64,000 nt of DNA, taken from positions 62,001 through 126,000 of the forward strand of contig JAEUBA010000022.1 of assembly GCA_018257865.1 (NCBI GenBank). The letters are read 5' to 3'. Position 1 is the first letter of the stretch, and every line of letters begins with the position of its first letter. The DNA is from Stereocaulon alpinum (taxonomy: Eukaryota; Ascomycota; Lecanoromycetes; Lecanorales; Stereocaulaceae). The notes under the pieces were generated by a model that saw nothing but the letters and a program-made list of their open reading frames with translations, did no database searches and was not told the origin of the DNA. A program made the translations under genes and the position numbers. Below, one piece after another: positions 1 to 10,114 of this stretch.

Positions 1-1398
1 GTCTCGACCCAACGTCCTCAGAAGCCGGCTTTGTCCTCGTGCACATCGACATGGTGAAGCACTCCGGCCAGCTTGTCAAAGGCGCTGTCAATGCTCTCGA
101 AGCATGCGGCAGTGATGACAGGTATGCTTTCGACGAGGGGATGGAAGGTGTTGTCAAGGCGCTGGTGGAAGTCAATGGCGTTATGGACGGTATGTGGAAA
201 AAGAGTAAGCCGAATGATTATACGAGCTTTAGGACCTTCATCTTTGGGATCACGAAGCAGAGTATGTTTCCGCATGGGGTGGTGTATGAGGGTGTCAGTG
301 AGGAGGCTATGAGCTTTCGAGGGGAGAGTGGCGCGAATGATAGTATGGTAAGCTATAGAAGGTACCGTTGATATGGAGGAGAAGCTAACACGGCCAGATA
401 CCGCTGTGTGACAATCTCCTCGAGATCAGCATGCCGGACACCCCTTTGACTGAGATCCTTAATGACTTCCGCTCCTATCGCCCAGGAAACCATCGACAGT
501 TTCTGGAATGGGTTAAGGATCGAGCGCAAGACATCGGGATCCGAGAGTACGCAATGAGAGATAGAGCATCAGCTGGTGAGTTTGGATCATCTGTTTATCC
601 CTCCATTCAGATCTCTCAAGTAGCTGAACCATGTCCTCAGTACTTTATCTCCACGCCCTGAACCAAGTCCGCGACTTCCGCTGGCGCCACTGGTGTTTCA
701 CCAGAGAGTACATCTTGAAGAAAACTTCGCATCCAACTGCCACGGGCGGAAGCCCGATCATTCTTGTAAGCCATCCTCCATCTCTTCAGCTTCCAGTCTG
801 TATCAGAGCGAATTCGTTTGAAATCTGTGAAGTAGAAATTATGGAAGAACTGTACTCTTTCAGACTCAAAACCTTCGGATTGATGTTGAAAAAGGACGAT
901 GTTTCTTGCATAGCCCAAAGAGCGCAGAATGATGTATGTGTTCCGATCTGTTTGCGTCTGGCTTTTCGAAACGCTCGCTAGGAGGTCTCGGTGTTGTCTT
1001 TGATTCCAGGCACTCAGTAATCAGCAACACTGGAGGGTACTCTTTCAGACTTAATACCCTCGGATCGATGTTGAAGAAGGGGGATGTTTCTCGCATAGTC
1101 TAAAGAGCGCAGAATGATGTACTGTTTCGCGTCTGTTTGCGTCTGGCTTTTCGAAACGCTCATTGGGAAGTCGCGGTGTTTGCTTCAAATCAAGCACTCG
1201 GGTATCGTCAACGATTACTGACATCGAATTTCCTCCGCTTAGTGGCTTCCCAACCAGCTCCACGCCGTGTACGCCCAAATGACTGAAGTAGCGAACGCGT
1301 TCGACGGGCTAGCCGAGTGTAAAGATCTGCTTGAAGCGGCAGCTGCTCAGCGCGAGACGTTGAAGAAGGAGGTCCGGAAATTTTTGGAGGAGAAGTGA
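1..1398 (+). CDS. BNA2: Indoleamine 2,3-dioxygenase, 3' part (5' end outside window)
   Basis: Heme dioxygenase that opens the indole ring of tryptophan to N-formylkynurenine, the first step of the kynurenine/NAD route. Exons read 3-347, 398-575, 641-765 and 1243-1398, with frame kept at every junction. Visible family motifs are RDRASA, the NQVRDFRWRHWCF block with its heme-pocket region, the glycine-rich TATGGSP segment, and then WLPNQL at the start of the last exon. The C-terminus after WLPNQL is alpha-helical and ends FLEEK. The first two introns are short (50 and 65 nt), but the last is 477 nt and contains an internal 185-bp duplication. The N-terminal part lies left of the window, so full length is unknown. 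Family assignment is firm; the borders of the long intron rest on a GTAAGC donor and a CGCTTAG acceptor. Confidence 0.9.
766..1242 (+). repeat. Oversized intron with a 185-bp direct duplication
   Basis: Within the last intron of the dioxygenase gene, a segment beginning TACTCTTTCAGAC at 853 recurs at 1038. The two units are roughly 80 percent alike by eye over about 180 bp. Shared blocks include AAAGAGCGCAGAATGATGTA and GTCTGGCTTTTCGAAACGCT. The minus-strand translations of both units also resemble each other (the ERFEKPDANR stretch). Other introns here are mostly 41-60 nt, so this intron has grown by insertion and duplication. Confidence 0.8.
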
Positions 1399-1830
1399 GG
1401 TTTGTTGTCGGATAGTTGTCGAGGTACGTTTGACGATGCTGCATGACCTTGCACCGGTCGGGCAGGAGCTGTGCTGCTGCTGGGACGCATCCTAGCACCC
1501 TGCATCGTGGACTTCAGCTTCGTCTGCCAGCGTGCTTGCCATTTGACTTCCTTCGCGTTGCTTTGCAACGTTTTGCTTGTTAGCGAGTATCACGCAGGAA
1601 GGACATCGACAGGTGTGAAGTAGAAAAAGTGCGTTAAGCATTTCGACGAATAGCGCCTTCAGGATCTTCTGCATGGTCGATTCTGCCCAGTACCTAGATC
1701 ATGGAATGATGGAACGTCATAAGGCCTTCGCGATCCTGATATTTGGACGGTCTCGTGCTCGAATAGCGGTCGAGGTACATCTCGAATTATCGCATGATCC
1801 CGGAACGATGGAACTTCATATGGCCTTCGC
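1399..1830. other. Downstream intergenic DNA, no gene seen
   Basis: This stretch follows the dioxygenase stop codon. No open frame has a recognisable product. From about 1700 it contains early copies of a GGCCTTCGCGATCCTG block (near 1719 and 1822) that recurs near 2207 and, more diverged, near 3150 and 3532, so it blends into the repeat mosaic to the right. Confidence 0.5.
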
Positions 1831-1832
1831 GA

Positions 1833-2340
1833 TCCTGGTAATGGTCAGGTTCTCAAACGCTGTGAAACCTTGACAAGATCTGCAGATCCGAAGTTAACAG
1901 TAAGCACTGGTCGATTGCCGCTTTGCAGTAAAAGAGCTCATGGGAGGGGCGTCCTGCTTCCTCGCAATGGTCGGGTTCTCAAACGCTGTGCAATCTTGAC
2001 AAGTTCTGCAGATTCGAGTTCAACAGTAAGCACTGGTCGATTGCCGCTTTACAGTAAAAGAGCTCGCACGTGTGAGTTCCTGTATCCTCGCAAAAATAGG
2101 CGCTGAACCCCGTGAAGTGGTAGATCTAGCTAGTAGATTAGCCACGGTATCGTTCTGGAAACCTGGGGAGTGAAGGTTGGTGCTCTCTTATCTCTCAGAC
2201 CTCATGGCCTTCGCGATCCTGGTAATGGTCGGGTTTTCAAACGCTATGAAACATTGACAGGTTCTGCAGATTCGAGTGCAACAGTAAGCACTGGTCGATT
2301 GCCGCTTTGCCGTAAGAGCGCTCATAGGAGTGGCTTCCCA
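1833..2340. repeat. Degenerate tandem repeat family A, about 126-129 bp
   Basis: Three recognisable units start with ATGGTCNGGTTNTCAAACGC at about 1841, 1967 and 2225. Each runs through TTCTGCAGATTCGAG and AACAGTAAGCACTGGTCGAT to a TTGCAGTAAAAGAGCTC-like end. A further worn copy of the last part sits at about 6115-6170. Stops occur in all frames when units are compared, so I do not call it coding. Confidence 0.75.
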
Positions 2341-3640
2341 AATGCAAAATCCCTGGATAGAAATACTCCTCTTCAATCGCAGTGGTCTTGACATCTATGT
2401 AGTGACGAGATCTGGGAAGATTGAGCCGACCTGCCTGTGAATGAGCATATTGTTTCTGGGAGCTCAGTTCGTATTGTTCCTGCAGATATCGTGGTTGGCT
2501 ATCGCTTCCCGAAGTTGTTGCTTCCTCGCAAAGATAATAGGCGCTGAAGGCCGTGAAGTGGTAGATCTAGCTAGTAGATGAGCCACGGTATCGTTCTGGA
2601 AACCTGGCGAGTGAAGATTGATGCTCTTGTAGCTTTTCTGACCTCTTTGCGGTTTCTTAGGATAGTGCTCCAGCACTTTGTGCAGATTTGGAGGCGTTAG
2701 ATCCCGTGAAATGCTATGTCTAGCAATGGGTAAAGTAGGTTAGCCACGATATTGCTGCTGGAGACCTGGCAAGGTAAGCTTGCTGCTCTTGTAATTTTCA
2801 ACACCTCGTGTTGGTTTCTTCGAAAAGTGCTCCAGCGTTTTGTACAGATTTGGAGGCGTTGAACACTGTGAAGTGGTATGTGTCGCGCAATTTGCGAAGT
2901 AGATGACATACGGCATTGTCCTGAGATCGGACAAAACAATGTTGCTCTCATTGAACACTGCAGATGCTTCTTTCCTTTTTTCTGCGATAGTGTCTCAGCA
3001 ACTTTTTTTAAGGTATAGAGAGCCTGACCAACCGAGCTTGCTGCTTTTGCTCTTTCAAAACTTCTTTCCAGCTTCTGCGGACAGTGTCTCTGCATTTTTC
3101 TATGTATAGGACAATGCTGCATATTCACGGAACAATGTAATGTCGCAGGGCCTTCGTGTTCCTGGTATCGGAAGTGATATGTCTAGCAGTTGGCAAAGTA
3201 GATGAGATACGGCATCATCTTGGATTCGGACAAAATAATGTCGGTGTCATTGTACACGGCAAAGGCTTCTTTCCGATTTCCTGTGGATAATGTTCCAGCA
3301 TTCTGTTTCGTATAGAAAACCTGACAAAACAAGCTTGCTGTTTATGTTCTTGCAAGAATTCTTTCCGGTTGTCTGTGGATGGTGTCCTAGCATTCTTCTT
3401 CGTGTAGAAAACCTGATGAGACAAGCTTGCTGCTTTTGCTCTTTCAAAATTCCTTTCCAGCTTTTTGGATTATGTTCTGGCATTTTCTCATGTATAGGAT
3501 AATGCTGCATGATCACGACATGATGGGATGTCGCAGGGCCCTCGTGATTCTGACATTGCACAAGTTGTAAGGCGTTGAACATTATGAAGTGGTACTTTTA
3601 GCAGTTCGCAGGATAGGTGAAATACGGCAATGTCTTGGAC
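2100..3640. repeat. Composite repeat, module X (about 60 bp) joined to 92-bp units
   Basis: Module X reads roughly GGCGTTGAACACTGTGAAGTGG followed by a TCTAGC..GTAGAT..ATACGGCAT segment. It appears near 2100, 2541, 2692, 2853, 3160 and 3573. The copies at 2112-2166 and 2553-2606 are nearly identical over 55 bp. From 2541 to 2853 one X and one 92-bp unit alternate, giving a higher-order period of 151-161 bp; to the right the 92-bp units run on without X. Confidence 0.7.
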
Positions 3641-4105
3641 ATCGGACAAAGCAAAGTTGCTGTTATTGTACACGGCAAGCGCTTCTTTCCGGTTTCTGGG
3701 GATATTATTCCAGCATTTTCTCATGGGTAGGATACCTGGAGCGACAAGCTTGCTGTTTATGTTCTTGCAAGACTCCCTTCTTAGCTTCTTCGAACATTCT
3801 TCCAGATTTCTGTCATGTAGGAGAAACTTGATGAGACAAGGTTGCTGATTTTGTACCTCGAAGACTCTTTTCTGAATTCCTTGGATGGTGTTCCTGCATT
3901 TTACGATGGCTAGGATACCAGAAGAAATAAGCATGCTGTCATTGAACACGGCAAATGCTTCTTCCCGGTTGTTTGCTGATGGTGTTTCGGCGTGTTGTTG
4001 TGTAGGACACCCCTGGTGGAACAAGCCTGCTGCTTTTTTTCTTTCAAGACTTCCTTCCAGCTTTTTCGAATATTTGTGCTCCATTTGCATCGTACCTAGA
4101 ATCGC
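2770..4105. repeat. Degenerate tandem repeat family Y, period 90-97 bp
   Basis: Units are marked by (A)AGCTTGCTG followed by a T-rich stretch and a TTCTTTCCAGCTT-like end. Starts lie near 2776, 2941, 3038, 3240, 3330, 3423, 3655, 3745, 3838, 3928 and 4022, so spacing is 90-97 bp. On the minus strand 4090-3488 stays open for 200 codons and shows the same periodicity as units of about 31 residues, which may mean a former repeat protein. No domain is recognised. Confidence 0.75.
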
Positions 4106-4119
4106 TGACGGCGTCTAAG

Positions 4120-5110
4120 GGCACGAGGTGTTGGCCTGGATGACTATCTTGTCAATCTGTCATATTCGAGAGCGCTAAAGGCTTCGAAGGGCTCAAGGTG
4201 TATACCCGAATGAGGATATTATCAATCTACTATATTTTTAAGATTGCTGACAGCTGCTGAGCGCTCAAGGTATTTGCCCGAATGAGGTCGTCATCCATCA
4301 ACCTCCTGAAGAAAGTCACAATGAGATGCTGGATTTCCTGAGGTGTTTGCCCGGACGAGGACGTCATCCAGTCACTTGATCTCCACAGAATAGCCATGGA
4401 AATGTGTCGATTTTCTCGAGTTTTCGCCTGAATGAGCACGTCGTCAAGTTGATCGATCTCCACGGGAAGGTCATGGAATTGTGTCGAACCTGACAAGGTG
4501 TTTCCCCGATTCAGGATGTCGTCGAGTCGATAACCTCCACGGGAAAGTGATAGGAATATATCAGATTTCCTAAGGTTTTGACCCAGATGAGGACGCTGTC
4601 AACTTATTGTGTTGAATTTTCAAGATGTTCGCGCAGATGAGGACGTCATCAATCAACCTCTTTGAGAAAATCACGGATTGTGTCAGATTTCACGAGATAT
4701 CCGCCCGGATGAGGATGCTTTCAATCTATCGTGTTGAAATTCATTAACGACTTCTGAGGGCTCGAGGTGTTGGGCCGGATTATGGGTTGTCAATCAACCT
4801 CCCCAAGAAAGTCACTAGATGTTGGGTTTCCAAGATGTGCTCGCATTTGTGTTTTATACGAAATCTCTGACGGCTTCTTATGGCACGAGGTATTAGCCCG
4901 GATCAGGTCGCCATCAAGTCCGTAACTCTCCACAGGGTAGTCCTGGGAAAGTGTCGAATTTGCCAAGGTCTTTGCCCGGATGAGAATATTGTCAAGTCAA
5001 TTCAGGACCATAGGAAAGTTATGGGTATGTGTGAATCTCGTGAGACGTTGCCTGGGATGGGGTCGTCATCAATCAACCTCCACAAGAAAGTCTCAAAAAC
5101 ATGTTGAATG
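4120..5110. repeat. Degenerate tandem repeat family Z, period about 61-79 bp, about 13 units
   Basis: The marker GCCCGGATGAGGACGTCATC (consensus) recurs near 4135, 4205, 4278, 4351, 4427, 4505, 4571, 4632, 4702, 4773, 4896, 4975 and 5052. Most units go on with AATCAACCTCC, AAGAAAGTCA and a TTTCNNGAGGT block. The core GATGA..ACGTCATC is close to a palindrome and resembles the TGACGTCA element bound by ATF/CREB-type bZIP proteins. Spacing is not a multiple of three. Confidence 0.75.
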
Positions 5111-6820
5111 TCCAGGATGTACCCCCACTTGGGTCCCCTGCACCTGAGTCCTCTCTATCGTGATCTTGTGCATCAAGTCCGTCTTGATGGACACATTGCT
5201 CGTCATCGTATAGGTGAGACTCTTGACCAAAATTCCGGTGTGTATATTGAGGATGAGTAGCGTGTGATGGCTCTGAGGATTACTTGGGTTTCCCCTCTCA
5301 ATGTCCCGCTAGCTTCAACCAATCTTCTGCCATAGGCGGAATCTGAAATTGCGTCACAGATGATAAACACTAGTAAGGACACCTTCTTCTCTCGAGGGAC
5401 TTCGATCGAGCAGTATGGAGGTTTTGAATTTGGTGGTGATAATCGCAGTTGTGTTTGGCGAGGCTGCAGTAACCTCTTCCTCAGGGAGGATCAGGCAGTA
5501 GTGTGCTTGGATGACCATGGTAGCTCGACCGGTGCCGTGGTCACGATGCACAAACAAGAGGTGTTTCAGTCGGCTACACTGGCAACAAGCACTCGACCAA
5601 CGGCTCTCAATCCTCACAATACTATGAATATCTGATCTTGCCTTTTTGGCCTCTCCGGAGTACGGTTGGGCCTGCAGTTGAGCAGAGTAGGCGAGACGGC
5701 GAAATATCTTGGAAGCTCGACGAAAAAAGCTTGCTGCTTGTTGAGCTATTTTCAGAACTCTCGAAGCTTCTTCCAGCATTTTTTATATATTCGAAGTCGA
5801 CAGGCTCATCGCTCGTCAACAGGTAGTCGAGCATGTTGATCGATATCGTGATGGGTACAGTCAGAAGTATCAGTATGTCCAAAACACTGGGATGGAGAGT
5901 TCGATAGGTGTAGTGTCATGGGATACTGGTGTAGGGGCTGCCACGATCATACGTTCAGCCAAGGTGTGAGTTTTCTTTCAGGGTGCCCCTTTGATCTCGA
6001 GGTTTGATTCGAGTCTCGCTTGTACCTTCTTCAACCTTCTGCGCCTCGGCAGTTCGACGTGGGTGTTCGTACAGCTTAGGTAGTTATTCCACTTTCACCC
6101 TCGAGGCGTAAATTCTTGTCGCTCTGCAGTAAAAGAGATTGTAAGAGTGGTTCCTACATCGTTGCGAGATACAGTGTGACCGTCCTCACTACGAGATGCA
6201 CATCTCTTGACAGATCCTGGTCAGCCGGGGTCGAGATTGGCAAGGCTAGGGAATGGGCCGGTCCCAGTGAATGAGAAGTCAACCATGACTTAGACTTCAG
6301 TGAAGATATTCTGAATAATGGGGGTGGCAGTGACTTTGGTTCACTCCTTGGCAGCCATCTCCGATGCTCGCTGAGGTCTCGTCTATCCCTTCGACCTTTT
6401 CATCCATGCAACGAGCTAGGATGATCGTTCCATCGGAATCCTTTGGGACTGCCGAACTTTCAGATGCAAGCTGGGCTGCTTTGACGACTGCCACGCTGTA
6501 AGAAATCTTTGTGTATGGCTACTTTGAGCGCAGTACTGGGATATCATCGTCCCTATTTGCGACTCGATCTGCAAGCGAAGGCCACATATTAGAGGATCTA
6601 TTTGTATCACTATCTGCTTCAGATGGCAGAATTGGTACGTAACGATGCTGGAAAAGTGTTGTCGGTATTCATAAATCCATGCATTGTTTGACTCGATACG
6701 GTCATGGAAGGGTTCGAAGGATACTGGCCTGAAATTGCACGAACGCTTGTCATTATCCCCCCGAATGCAGCCAGGTTGACGGCTCGAAGGAGTCGAAGAG
6801 TTGCAATTAGAGCTCAGATG
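5111..6820. other. Gene-free stretch between repeat arrays
   Basis: No open frame here shows a recognisable domain. The longest (minus strand 5779-5354, 141 codons) is low-complexity and unlike any family I know. One worn copy of family A lies at about 6115-6170. The rest looks like diverged intergenic DNA. Confidence 0.5.
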
Positions 6821-6824
6821 CTGC

Positions 6825-8385
6825 TATGTGGGAGCTTGGTAGCGCTGTATATCAGCCAGCTTTATCTGAGCTGGAGACATGGTGTTACAACGAGACGCCT
6901 TGAGGTATGTTGAGGGCTTGTGTATAGAGCTGACTTGGCCTCGGTCCTGGCTCGAGTATATCGTGTGCCGTATCATGGAGACCGTATGAAATAACAGCCG
7001 AACAAGTGAATGGGCTTGTCCTTATCAATCTTGACACTTATTCTGGGCTCTGTCGGATGGTGTCTCGAGCAAATCGCAGTGATTTCAAGATTGACATGCT
7101 CAATGTTTCTTATCAGGAAGCCAGGAATTTTGATCAAGATCACAGTGGCTATGTCGATGATCAGTAGCTCGTCAGCGACTCTGAGTCGTTCGACCTTGAT
7201 CTCCAAGTTTCTATCCTGTCAGAGTTGGAAAAACTATTATTCCGTGCTTCGAGAACAAGATCCGAGTGTACATCGGCTTTGTAGCACGAATACATGACGG
7301 AGGAGTCTTGCTTGTCGCTCCGATCTTGCTGTTCCAACGGCTCGGATGGTCGTTCCACCTCAATCCATCAGGGTTGTTAGATGCAGGAAACGAATCCGAA
7401 AGGACAATGTCCTGGACAGTCTTCGCTCATGTATAACGCGAACCGCAGCGCGGACATTAAGACCGAAAGTAGAAGGTCCGGGAAGACCACACTACATGGG
7501 AACTTGGCAGCGTTGTATGTTAGCCAGCTGTATCTGAGCTTGGGTAACGACGTATCTTTGCTATGTGGGAGCTCAGTAGCGTTTTATGTTAGCCAGCTGT
7601 ACCTGGGCTCGAGCATGGCTGTGGCAATGAGACGCCTAGGTCTGCATTTGTTGATCTTACGATCGAATGTTTTCGTCAGCTGGCTTTGCTTCATGTTGCC
7701 AAATATGTATGTGTTCTTGTCGTGTTCGCGTTGACTGAAACTTGTACTCCATTCGAAGGTTATTGGTGGACCAGAGCATGGAAACAGGAGATGCTTGAAA
7801 CAAGATGATTGTCACCAGGAGGTTCCGTCGATGGTAAGTCGAAATGAACGTCATGCGTAACAACGGACATGCAGTTGATCTGAAGACCACACTATTTGGG
7901 AGCTTGGCAGCGCTGTATGTCAGCCAGCTGTAGTTAACCTGGAGCAGGCGATGCTTAGAACAGGACGATTGTGCAACAGGAGGTTTCGCCGATAGCAAAT
8001 CCAAAGGAGTATTGTGAGTGAGCTTTGCTTTCCATCTGATCTGAAAACCACACTATTTGGGAGCTCAGCAGCGCTGTGTAGCAGCCAGCCGTATCTGAAT
8101 TTGAGTAATGATGGTGGCGAGAAGGATCCGAAAGGGCAAGGAGTGTGATGTTTCCGCCCATGCTATCGAAGTCGTGGCACTGATCGAAGCTTCGAAGACC
8201 ACGCTGCGTGGGAGCTTGGCAGCGCTGCATGTTAGCCAGTTCCAATTGAGCTTGAGTGACGATGGTGGCGAGGAGAATCTGGAAGGGCAAGGAATGTGAT
8301 GTTTTCCCACTAATGTGATCCAAGTCTCTGCACGAATTGAATCTCCGGAAGCCACAGTATCTCAATTCGAGCTCTAAGTCAAGAA
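6825..8385. repeat. Degenerate tandem repeat family W, period about 150-160 bp
   Basis: The marker GGGAGCTTGGCAGCGCTGTA followed by TGTTAGCCAGCTGTATCTGA appears near 6830, 7500, 7560, 7900, 8060 and 8215. The linked GAAGACCACACTA block lies at 7482, 7882, 8043 and 8194, with a worn copy at 8348, giving intervals of 161, 151 and 154 bp in the right-hand part. Many units also contain AGTAATGATGGTGGCGA. Stops are frequent, so no protein is called. Confidence 0.75.
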
Positions 8386-9300
8386 GTGCTGAGGCTGTTT
8401 GCTTTCGAGATAGCACGGACGGAGCACCTTAACAAGGCTGCAAGGTATTCTCAAGTAGAACCTTGATTTTGGCCTCGTAAACGTTGTGAGGTTGTTAGTC
8501 CGCTTCGCAAGCTGGCTTTGCTTGGTGTTGCGAAGGCGTAAGATCATTCGTTTGATGGCCAGTCTTTTCGAGAGTCTAAGATAGAGGACACACGGCGGAT
8601 CCATTGCAGATTGCCGTTGATCTTGACCACTGTCTCGATTGTTGTGTTGAGTCCGTCCATGTGAGAGCTCCTCTGAGTTGCGATGTTGCAAATCCGACAG
8701 CCTTCTATCCTTGCAAGTTGTCGAACAGTGAGGAACACAAGCTGATATTTCTCCAGCAGTACTACATCTTGACCTGTTGATCGTGCGGATGAGGCGCTTG
8801 AAGCTGTCCAACGGTGCTGTCGATGGGCAAGGAGGAAGACACGCCACGTCAATGATCGCTCTATCCTTTCAAAGAGTGATGTAGAAGGCTCAAGGGGATA
8901 CAACAGCTTATACCTATGTAAAAGAGGAACAGCAGTGATGATCTGAGCTGTATGAAGAAGAATCATACGGTCGGAGCAGCTTTGTTTTGGCTGCCTAGCT
9001 TCGTGTGCTCACTAGTCACTAGCGCATATCGGTCGTCAGTGTACCAACGAGATTGCGGTGGCGAGGGCAGGGGTGATCTTGTATCGAAGATCAAGCTTAG
9101 CGTCGTCTCGACTGTCTCATCTCGTGTTGTTTCATCCATGTCTGAGTCTAATTATACAAATATTGTGTTGTATTTTTGAGGCTCGTCAGGTCCTCGTTTA
9201 CAGTTCAATCTTTTCAGATAATAATGAGGCATTGTGGAATGAGTGTAGTGGTCAAGGAGCAAGTGGAAATGCTTCGGCCCAAGAGAGAGCTGAGGATGGT
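8386..9300. other. Gene-free stretch right of the repeats
   Basis: Overlapping open frames on the minus strand (8847-8374 and 8966-8544) and the plus strand (8952-9306) lack any recognisable domain and have no convincing splice partners. I see no feature I can support. Confidence 0.4.
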
Positions 9301-10114
9301 AAGTAAGTGACATGAGTTTCTAAATCCGCACAGCAAGTCACCAAGCTATTTAATGAGCTAGCATCGAAACGAATCAGGAACCTAGTGTTCGGTATGAGCA
9401 GCTTTTCATTGGCGTCCTCTGTCAGATGAATTAGAGGAGGGCCTTATAATGTTGACTTTGGCTCTTTGTCAATGTGCAAGCGTCTATATACTATGATACA
9501 GCTTGCGTGGACTACTTGAGTCATACGCAAGAACGTTGGTGGACAAGGATGTGTATAGAAAAGAACAAGACAAGCATTTAGATTAGTATTGGTGTTGGTA
9601 CGACTTAGTGTTGCTTTGGCTTGATGGTTGTGGGTTGCTGTGTGAGGAAGATATTTGAATGATGTAGAGTGGCCATATGTTATCAGAGAGCGAGGCATGC
9701 ATACGCTTATGCACAACAAACGAGAAGTAATTATGTGTATGCGTATGAGTATGTGTATGTGTACGTATTGGTATGGTTTGGCTGGACACTGGTGGATTAG
9801 TATTTGGGAAAGAAGAAGGGAGGTGGGAGATGCAAGGGGGTCTATATACTCGAGGATGCCGAACAGGAGACGCCTTCACAGCGTGAAGAAAATGATTCAA
9901 CAGGGCAGCGCCCATAGAGGAGGGAGGTCAATGAAGTACTGAATTAGTGAATTGCTTGTTTTGGAAGTCTGTCATAATGAATCAGCGAGCTGATGAAGTG
10001 AGACGTCCCTTAACATCAACATCTGAAGCGAATGCATCACGACTCAAGCTGTCCTCGTTGGAATGTATTGACTTCTTCCAAAGAATGATGAGGAAGCGTC
10101 AGATGTGCGTCCTA
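9301..10114. other. Intergenic DNA with a short GTGTATG-type simple repeat
   Basis: At about 9733-9776 a low-complexity run of TGTGTATG/GCGTATG-like words is present, which gives a Thr-His run on the minus strand. No gene was recognised. The right end should contain the 3' UTR of the leftward F-box/LRR gene. Confidence 0.5.

Noticed and set aside
4120..5110. Repeat array considered as a CRISPR
   Set aside because: Units are degenerate along their whole length, spacing is irregular, there are no conserved repeats with unique spacers, and the genome is eukaryotic.
5354..5779. 141-codon minus-strand open frame
   Set aside because: No ATG context, domain or splice partner; it lies between degenerate repeats and reads as low-complexity sequence.
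8374..8966. Two overlapping minus-strand frames of 140-157 codons
   Set aside because: They overlap each other in different frames, share no known motif and adjoin the repeat array; chance frames are likely.
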